Of a stretch of 64,000 bases of DNA, positions 56,764 through 64,000 are shown in pieces. Within the stretch, counting starts at the first letter, position 1. Every line of letters starts with the position of its first letter. The DNA comes from Oceanobacillus alkalisoli (GTDB lineage: Bacteria > Bacillota > Bacilli > Bacillales > Amphibacillaceae), in NCBI RefSeq assembly GCF_021556485.1, contig NZ_JAKGBW010000013.1, forward strand, positions 49,867-113,866. Direction: 5' to 3'. Below the pieces are notes generated by a model, which searched no databases, had not been told where the DNA came from, and saw only the letters and a list, made by a program, of their open reading frames with translations. The translations under genes were made by a program, and so were the position numbers.

Positions 56764-57588
56764 ATGATAGAAGTAATTGGTGTCCGCTTTAAAAAGGCGG
56801 GTAAAATATATTATTTTGATCCAGGGATAGAACAGATTACACCGGACAGCTATGTGATTGTGGAAACAATCCGTGGCATTGAATTTGGGAAAGTCGTTAT
56901 TGCAAGCAAGCAGGTGGATGAGGAAGATGTTGTACTTCCGCTTAAGAAAGTGATTCGAGTAGCAACCGATGAAGATAAACGTACGGTTGTTGAGAATCAG
57001 AAGCAAGCTCAAAAAGCAATGGAAGCCTGTTCTATAAAGGTGATAGAACATGAACTCGAGATGAATATGGTGGATGTAGAATATACATTTGACCGGAATA
57101 AAATCATCTTCTACTTCACTGCAGACGGCCGGATTGATTTCCGTAATCTTGTGAAAGACCTTGCATCCATGTTCAAGACAAGAATCGAACTACGGCAAAT
57201 AGGTGTCCGTGACGAAGCGAAAATGCTTGGTGGTATTGGTCCATGTGGTCGGATGCTTTGCTGCTCGACATTTTTAGGTGACTTTGAGCCTGTATCGATT
57301 AAAATGGCAAAAGATCAGAACTTGTCTCTTAATCCAGCGAAGATTTCCGGATTATGCGGTCGCTTGATGTGTTGCCTGAAGTATGAAAATGACCATTATG
57401 AAGAAGCTAAAAGAGAACTGCCTGACTTTGGTGAAGCGATTAAGACGCCACACGGTAAAGGTAAAGTTGTCGGCTTAAATATCCTGGAAAAACTCGTACA
57501 AATTGAATTAAAAGAACAAGAACGTACGATTGAATATACATTAGATGAAATGATCGAAGAAGGAATGTTAGCGCAGGCCACAAAGTAG
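56764..57588 (+). CDS. ricT: PSP1 domain protein RicT (YaaT)
   Basis: 274 residues. PSP1 domain with Cys in CGRMLCCSTF near residue 160 and LCGRLMCCLKYE near 200. In B. subtilis RicT joins RicA and RicF in an Fe-S-binding complex that speeds RNase Y-dependent mRNA processing and sporulation. Starts seven bases after a weak AGAGGTG and follows holB by 10 bases. Confidence 0.93.
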   Translation: MIEVIGVRFKKAGKIYYFDPGIEQITPDSYVIVETIRGIEFGKVVIASKQVDEEDVVLPLKKVIRVATDEDKRTVVENQKQAQKAMEACSIKVIEHELEMNMVDVEYTFDRNKIIFYFTADGRIDFRNLVKDLASMFKTRIELRQIGVRDEAKMLGGIGPCGRMLCCSTFLGDFEPVSIKMAKDQNLSLNPAKISGLCGRLMCCLKYENDHYEEAKRELPDFGEAIKTPHGKGKVVGLNILEKLVQIELKEQERTIEYTLDEMIEEGMLAQATK

Positions 57589-57605
57589 TGAAGAGGTGAG
57601 TGGGC

Positions 57606-57962
57606 GTGAATAATAGGGAAATATTTGACCAGGTTGCCGATATGGAAAAGCAAATTGGTGAACTATATGAACGACTTGGCGAATTAAAAGGGCAGCTAAG
57701 CAGTGTCCTTGAAGAAAACCATCGCCTGCAAGTAGAGAATCACAATTTGCGCAACCATTTGGAGCAAACGAATCAAGAAAAAGAAAAACAAAAGAAAAAC
57801 AGTAAAGATGATGATACGAAAGAATACTTACCAGGAGAAGGCCGTGATAACCTTGCAAGGCTTTATGATGAAGGTTTTCACATTTGTAATTTAGAGTTTG
57901 GAAGTCCGCGGCAGAATGAAGATTGTATTTTTTGTCTGGATTTCTTTGCAAATAGAAAATAG
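57606..57962 (+). CDS. yabA: replication initiation control protein YabA
   Basis: 118 residues from GTG 57606; a GTG at 57600 overlaps GAGGTGAG. N-terminal leucine-zipper helix ([20 protein letters not shown]), linker, and C-terminal zinc-binding part HICNLEFG...CIFC. It tethers DnaA to DnaN and limits re-initiation. A terminator follows. Confidence 0.94.
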   Translation: MNNREIFDQVADMEKQIGELYERLGELKGQLSSVLEENHRLQVENHNLRNHLEQTNQEKEKQKKNSKDDDTKEYLPGEGRDNLARLYDEGFHICNLEFGSPRQNEDCIFCLDFFANRK

Positions 57963-57973
57963 TGTACTAGCCA

Positions 57974-58009
57974 AAAACTGTCCTATTATAAAAATAGGGC
58001 AGTTTTCTC
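57974..58009 (+). terminator. terminator after yabA
   Basis: AAAACTGTCCTATT / AATAGGGCAGTTTT stem followed by CTC; both strands show paired A/T runs. Confidence 0.75.
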
Positions 58010-58010
58010 A

Positions 58011-58120
58011 CGGATTAACAGTCTGTAATATACAGTCCGTAAATCCCTGATTCTGTTCAACTAACATTCAGTAGGGGAAGGAAAGAAAACCCTTGCTGAA
58101 TGAAGTTTCACTTTATTAAG
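58011..58120. repeat. two-hairpin intergenic repeat, full copy (partner of 4606-4656)
   Basis: First hairpin GGATTAAC ... GTAAATCC with a CTGTA/TACAG core (58013-58047); second CATTCAG / CTGAATG (58067-58105). Ends GAATGAAGTTTCACTTTATT. The copy after guaB keeps only the flanks. Confidence 0.65.
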
Positions 58121-58145
58121 GTGTTAGTATAGAAAGGATTCCAAC

Positions 58146-58886
58146 ATGGTAAAACTATACGATGATGAACGGCTCGATTACTTATTAGCCGACGAGTCGA
58201 TGAAAATTATCCAAAGCCCGACAGCATTTGCCTTTTCGCTTGATGCGGTATTGCTCGCTCATTTTGCTAGTATCCCACTTAAGCGTGGTACAATCCTTGA
58301 TTTGTGCACGGGAAATGCAGTGATTCCTTTACTCATGTCGAAGCGGAGTAATGCGAAAATTACAGGAGTGGAAATCCAAGAACGGATTTTTCAAATGGCA
58401 GAGCGCAGTATCAAATTCAATAATCTCGGGGAGCAGCTTTCCGTTATTCACGGTGATTTAAAAGAAATGCTGCCGGTGCTCGGTCATAGTAGCTTTGACG
58501 TTGTAACGTGTAACCCGCCTTATTTCCGTTCTCCGAAAGCAACAGAGCATAATGAAAATGAATACCTTACGATTGCCAGACATGAAGTCTACTGTACGTT
58601 AGAAGATGTTGTTAAAGCGTGTAAACTGCACGTCCGTCCAGGCGGGAAGGTAGCAATGGTTCACCGGCCGGGAAGGCTTGTTGATATCATTACGCTCTTC
58701 CGGCAAAATAAAATAGAACCAAAGCGAATCCAGTTTGTTTACCCAAAGCATGGGAAAGAAGCGAACATGCTGTTAGTTGAAGGAATACGTGACGGGAAGT
58801 CGGACATCAAAATTCTTCCTCCTCTATATATTTACCGTGGTGACGGGAGCTATACGGAGGAAGCTAGGAGCATTATCTATGGCTAA
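58146..58886 (+). CDS. yabB: tRNA1(Val) (adenine-N6)-methyltransferase family protein YabB
   Basis: 246 residues of Rossmann-fold SAM methyltransferase: [14 protein letters not shown] near residue 50 and the N6-adenine motif NPPYF near 120 (VVTCNPPYF). By homology with TrmN6 it methylates adenine 37 in tRNA-Val. Starts seven bases after AAAGGA. The end overlaps yazA by 8 bases. Confidence 0.88.
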   Translation: MVKLYDDERLDYLLADESMKIIQSPTAFAFSLDAVLLAHFASIPLKRGTILDLCTGNAVIPLLMSKRSNAKITGVEIQERIFQMAERSIKFNNLGEQLSVIHGDLKEMLPVLGHSSFDVVTCNPPYFRSPKATEHNENEYLTIARHEVYCTLEDVVKACKLHVRPGGKVAMVHRPGRLVDIITLFRQNKIEPKRIQFVYPKHGKEANMLLVEGIRDGKSDIKILPPLYIYRGDGSYTEEARSIIYG

Positions 58887-59151
58887 CACGCATCTTGTTT
58901 ATATGTTGAAATGTAAGGATAATACATTATATACAGGTTATACAAATAATCTTTCCCACCGGGTCATGATGCATGAATCGGGGAAAGGAGCAAAGTATAC
59001 CCGCGGCCGGGGTCCATTTGAAGTTGTCCATATAGAAGATTTTCCGACAAAGGAAGAAGCGTTACGACGTGAATATGAAATCAAGCAGCTCTCGCGTGCT
59101 GAAAAGGAAGAATTAATCGGGGCTAAAAGAAAGAAGTGTGTGCGGAAATGA
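58879..59151 (+). CDS. yazA: GIY-YIG nuclease-domain protein YazA
   Basis: 90 residues: [16 protein letters not shown] carries the GIY-YIG core, followed by [17 protein letters not shown] and [12 protein letters not shown]. Small stand-alone endonuclease-like proteins, function not settled. The ATG lies in the end of yabB, and the stop overlaps the start of rsmI. Confidence 0.92.
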   Translation: MANTHLVYMLKCKDNTLYTGYTNNLSHRVMMHESGKGAKYTRGRGPFEVVHIEDFPTKEEALRREYEIKQLSRAEKEELIGAKRKKCVRK

Positions 59152-60023
59152 TGATCCAAAAGAGCTTTGCAAATGAAACAGAAGGCGCCATTATTCTCGT
59201 TCCGACACCGATCGGGAATCTGGAGGATATTACGTATCGTGCGTTAAATACGTTAAAGACAGCGACTGTCATTGCGGCAGAAGATACGCGGAATACGAAG
59301 AAACTTTTAAATTACTTTGAAATTACGACCCCATTAACAAGCTATCACGAGCATACTAGAAATGAGAAAATAGAAAAGCTGATTAACAAAGCGGAAAGTG
59401 GAGCACAAATCGCTGTTGTAAGTGATGCAGGTATGCCGGCCATTTCTGATCCCGGTACAGATATTGTCAAGGCTGCATTAGAACGGGATATCAAAGTCAT
59501 TGTCCTGCCAGGAGCAAACGCCGCCCTTAGTGCCCTTGTTGGTTCCGGCCTCTCGACAGATGAGTTTTACTTTTACGGATTTTTGCCACGGAAAAAGAAA
59601 GAAAAGGTCGAGGTTTTGGACAGGTTAAAGTCCATTCCGGCGTCGCTTCTCTTCTACGAATCACCGTTCCGTGTAAAGGATACTGTAAATGTTCTACATG
59701 AAACATTAGGCGACCGGAAGATCACATTAGCCCGCGAACTTACGAAACGCTTTGAAGAATATATCCGCGGAACAATAGAAGAGGTGCTCACTTGGGTGGA
59801 AACAAATGAATTGAAGGGTGAGTTTGTCATTGTTGTTGAAGGAGCAAATGAAGATGACGCGCAAGCTACTGCTGATTGGTGGATTGATCTCGAGATGAAG
59901 GAACATGTAGAGCATTATATGGATCAGGAAGGATTATCAAGTAAAGAGGCTATTAAGCAAACGGCGGTGGATCGCGGTGTTCCGAAACGGGAGGTCTACC
60001 AAAATTATCATATTCGGAATTAG
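59148..60023 (+). CDS. rsmI: 16S rRNA (cytidine-1402-2'-O)-methyltransferase
   Basis: 291 residues from ATG 59148 (a second ATG follows at once). The tetrapyrrole-methylase fold opens with ILVPTPIGNLEDITYRA, then IAAEDTRNTKKLL and VSDAGMPAISDPG, the SAM-binding core. It methylates C1402 with RsmH. The overlap with yazA suggests coupling. Confidence 0.94.
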   Translation: MMIQKSFANETEGAIILVPTPIGNLEDITYRALNTLKTATVIAAEDTRNTKKLLNYFEITTPLTSYHEHTRNEKIEKLINKAESGAQIAVVSDAGMPAISDPGTDIVKAALERDIKVIVLPGANAALSALVGSGLSTDEFYFYGFLPRKKKEKVEVLDRLKSIPASLLFYESPFRVKDTVNVLHETLGDRKITLARELTKRFEEYIRGTIEEVLTWVETNELKGEFVIVVEGANEDDAQATADWWIDLEMKEHVEHYMDQEGLSSKEAIKQTAVDRGVPKREVYQNYHIRN

Positions 60024-60037
60024 CGCCACACAAAAAT

Positions 60038-60068
60038 AAAACTGGGTGCATGATTCAACCCAGTTCAT
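60038..60068. terminator. bidirectional terminator between rsmI and abrB
   Basis: AACTGGGT / ACCCAGTT stem; T-rich on both sides, most strongly for abrB on the minus strand (TTTTATTTTT). Confidence 0.75.
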
Positions 60069-60115
60069 TTAATTTTAGAGTTATGGTGAAACTATCTCCC
60101 ATGTTGGGTGAACAA

Positions 60116-60394
60116 TTAATTTACTAAGCGGGATTCAATTTCTTGAATTAACGCAGCAGCACCGTCTTTACTAAGGATGAGCTTGCCACCTGCGAGAAGT
60201 AAGTTATCATCGGATACTTCACCAGTAATATGGCATGCCATCCGAGATTCATACTTCCGTAAAATAATTTTGTCATCATCCACATAAATTTCAATTGGAT
60301 CTTTCTCGTGGATGTCCAGTGTGCGTCTTAATTCAATTGGGATTACGACTCTCCCAAGTTCATCGACTTTGCGAACAATTCCAGTAGATTTCAT
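60116..60394 (-). CDS. abrB: transition-state regulator AbrB
   Basis: 92 residues. The N-terminal swapped-hairpin DNA-binding domain is nearly that of B. subtilis AbrB: STGIVRKVDELGRVVIPIEL, then RRTLDIHEKDPIEIY. The C-terminal half is the multimerisation domain. It represses post-exponential genes and is itself controlled by Spo0A. ATG follows GGGGAGGATAAAAAAT. Opposite in direction to its neighbours, as in B. subtilis. Confidence 0.95.
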   Translation of the reverse strand: MKSTGIVRKVDELGRVVIPIELRRTLDIHEKDPIEIYVDDDKIILRKYESRMACHITGEVSDDNLLLAGGKLILSKDGAAALIQEIESRLVN

Positions 60395-60723
60395 ATTTTT
60401 TATCCTCCCCAGATAATGTTGGAAACGGCACTCTTTATATGTATGCTGCCAATTTCCTTGTTTTTCTTTATCTAAATAATTGCAGATGTTTTATATTTGT
60501 CTATATATTCCGCAATTACTGATAACTTAAGTTAAATTTTAAAATGCAATTCATAACATCTACTTAGCAATAGAATAACAACATCACTAAATAATGTCAA
60601 TTTTATTTCTCAAAATATTAATTAGTTAGAAAATTAATGATTCAATTTGTCGAAAACAATCTCTCACATGCTAAAGAAAGTTATAACGCCATAAAGTTTA
60701 GCTATCATAATAGCTTGATAATC

Positions 60724-60925
60724 ACGTCCAGCTCCAGCGCCCAGCGAGACTTCCTTCACCTCCGTGCGATAAGTCAACATCAGCTCCCTTTGGTCGCTGT
60801 GTTTCCTTTATCTCCTACGGGAAAATAGGAAGTTCGATTAAGATCGCCACGTCCTGTGGCAACATCGAACTACCTCCCGACCTGGGAGGCACAGTCCGTA
60901 CGTCGCTAAACGGGAGCTTACGCTT
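60724..60925 (-). repeat. dispersed intergenic repeat, copy C
   Basis: On the minus strand this reads AAAAGCGTAAGCTCCCGTTT, GAGATAAAGGAAA, GAGCTGATGTTGACTTATCG and GCTGGGCGCTGGAGCTGGAC, the same block order as copy B and the ends of copy A. A TTCGATGTTGCCAC / GTGGC-type hairpin is in the middle. It fills much of the abrB-metG gap; the remaining 330 bases next to abrB are AT-rich without a gene. Confidence 0.7.
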
Positions 60926-60965
60926 TTGTTCCATTTGGCAAATTCTTATATAATCGTTACAATAG

Positions 60966-63008
<2,043 letters not shown>

Positions 63009-63025
63009 ACGGATAAAAAAGAATT

Positions 63026-63056
63026 ACCCTGCTATATGGAGCAGGGTTTTCTTTAT
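63026..63056 (+). terminator. terminator after metG
   Basis: ACCCTGCT / AGCAGGGTTTTCTTT hairpin. Confidence 0.8.
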
Positions 63057-63075
63057 ATATGAAGGAGCTGAACAA

Positions 63076-63849
63076 ATGTTATTTGATACACATGTCCACA
63101 TGAATGCTTGGCAATTTAAAGAAGACCGCGAAGAAACGATCCAGCGTTCCTTTGATGCAGGGGTTACGCATATGACCGTTGTTGGCTTTGACCATGAAAC
63201 GATTCCTCTTGCGATTGAAATAGCGGAACAATATGAGACGATTTATGCGGCAATCGGCTGGCATCCAGTTGACGCGATTGATATGACGGATAAAGAATTA
63301 GCTTGGATAGAAGAGTTGTCCGAGCATCCGAAAGTCGTTGCAATCGGTGAAATGGGGCTTGATTATCACTGGGATAAATCACCGAAAGACGTTCAGGCTG
63401 ACGTGTTCCGGGAACAGATTCGCTTGGCGAAAAGGTTGGACATGCCGATTATAATCCATAACCGGGAAGCGACGGAAGATATTATTCAAATTCTTGAAGA
63501 AGAAAAAGCCCATACGGTTGGCGGAATTATGCACTGTTACAATGATTCGGTACAATATGTCCAGCGCTGTTTAGATATGAATTTTTATATTTCTTTAGGT
63601 GGTCCGGTCACATTTAAAAATGCCCCGCTGCCAAAAGAAGTGGCAAAGGAAGTGCCACTGGATCGCTTATTGATTGAAACCGATGCCCCGTATCTTGCAC
63701 CACATCCAAATCGCGGGAAACGCAACGAGCCTGCTTACGTCAAATTTGTAGCAGAGAAAATTGCGGAGCTTCGAGAAATAACATTAGAAGAAGTTGCTGA
63801 AGCGACGACGAAAAATGCATTTAACGTTTATAATATTGAAGCAAAATAA
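63076..63849 (+). CDS. tatD: TatD family deoxyribonuclease (YabD)
   Basis: 257 residues, a TIM-barrel metal hydrolase. Ligands visible: DTHVHMN (His 6 and 8), GEMGLDYH (Glu near 95), IIHNREA (His) and LLIETDAPYL (Asp near 205). Members act as 3' exonucleases or D-aminoacyl-tRNA deacylases. AAGGAGCTG precedes the ATG. It follows metG as in B. subtilis; the next expected genes are cut off by an insertion sequence. Confidence 0.95.
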   Translation: MLFDTHVHMNAWQFKEDREETIQRSFDAGVTHMTVVGFDHETIPLAIEIAEQYETIYAAIGWHPVDAIDMTDKELAWIEELSEHPKVVAIGEMGLDYHWDKSPKDVQADVFREQIRLAKRLDMPIIIHNREATEDIIQILEEEKAHTVGGIMHCYNDSVQYVQRCLDMNFYISLGGPVTFKNAPLPKEVAKEVPLDRLLIETDAPYLAPHPNRGKRNEPAYVKFVAEKIAELREITLEEVAEATTKNAFNVYNIEAK

Positions 63850-63879
63850 AAATGGGATAGATGGAGAAATCATTGAACT

Positions 63880-64000
63880 GCGCCCTGTCAAGTGGACAGT
63901 AAAAAAATAAAAATCTATGCCGCAGCCTGGTACCGATATTCTAACGGTGTTAGGCTGTTTAATTTCGTTTGGTATCGTTCTTCATTATAAAATTCCATAT
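63880..64000 (-). mobile_element. IS3-family insertion sequence, right end (partial)
   Basis: The minus-strand text beyond tatD carries the transposase tail described in the next entry and an end-like sequence TGTCCACTTGACAGGG at about 63882-63900. Typical IS3/IS150-group ends are of this kind. The element continues off the window; the exact terminus and any target duplication cannot be fixed. Confidence 0.75.
63915..64000 (-). CDS. IS3-family transposase OrfB, C-terminal 27 residues (partial)
   Basis: Reading from the right edge on the minus strand: MEFYNEERYQTKLNSL, then TPLEYRYQAAA and TAG. This is the conserved tail of the IS150-group integrase-type transposase (YN..R.....L.P..Y). The catalytic DDE core lies beyond the window. 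Confidence 0.9.
   Translation of the reverse strand, partial: MEFYNEERYQTKLNSLTPLEYRYQAAA

Overview
The window is a low-GC Gram-positive chromosome segment of the family Bacillaceae, probably Oceanobacillus, Virgibacillus or a relative. It starts in the 3' end of gyrA, so it lies just clockwise of the replication origin, and it follows the Bacillus subtilis origin-proximal gene order: gyrA, guaB, dacA, serS, tRNA-Ser, yaaI, tadA, SRP RNA, then (after a large interruption) dnaX, yaaK, recR, yaaL, bofA, csfB, yaaO, tmk, yaaQ, yaaR, holB, yaaT, yabA, yabB, yazA, rsmI, abrB, metG and tatD. Sporulation genes (bofA, csfB) and abrB point to an endospore former. Genus assignment is inference.

Region by region. 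1-9.6 kb: end of gyrA, a degenerate HD-GYP protein, an ATP-grasp ligase, guaB, dacA, a serine T-box with serS, tRNA-Ser(UGA), a proline T-box with proC, and tRNA-Arg(CCU). 9.6-14.7 kb: an Uma2 remnant, acsA with a cre-like site, a YiiX-like hydrolase, a DJ-1/PfpI protein, yaaI, tadA and the SRP RNA. 14.7-27.2 kb: a complete phosphonate (C-P lyase) locus. A GntR/HutC regulator and an Eis-like acetyltransferase come first, then a triple PhoP-box-like array, phnGHIJKML, a PHP-domain phosphoesterase in the place expected for phnP, and the transporter phnDCEE. 27.2-31.5 kb: a decayed stretch with an ECF sigma fragment, an MFS exporter, a broken chimeric acetyltransferase and small membrane proteins. 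31.5-39.8 kb: a visibly AT-richer Ugp-type cluster (solute-binding protein, glycerophosphodiester phosphodiesterase, ATPase, two permeases, a second divergent GDPD, a metallophosphoesterase). It contains decayed remains of a glpP-type antiterminator and of a second permease. 39.8-43.9 kb: a csbB-gtcA-yfhO type operon for lipoteichoic acid glycosylation. 43.9-46.6 kb: an aminoglycoside-phosphotransferase-fold protein, a HAD fragment, several very small membrane proteins and a large inverted repeat. 46.8-63.9 kb: conserved housekeeping block. The window closes inside an IS3-family element.

How it fits together. About 32 kb of accessory DNA sits between the SRP RNA gene and dnaX, which are neighbours in B. 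subtilis. Much of this island concerns scavenging phosphorus: phosphonate uptake and cleavage, plus uptake and hydrolysis of glycerophosphodiesters. Pho-box-like direct repeats upstream of phnG support phosphate-starvation control. Several pseudogene fragments show that the island has been rearranged. The housekeeping block is split by three copies of one dispersed intergenic repeat family. No rRNA operon, CRISPR array or prophage was seen.
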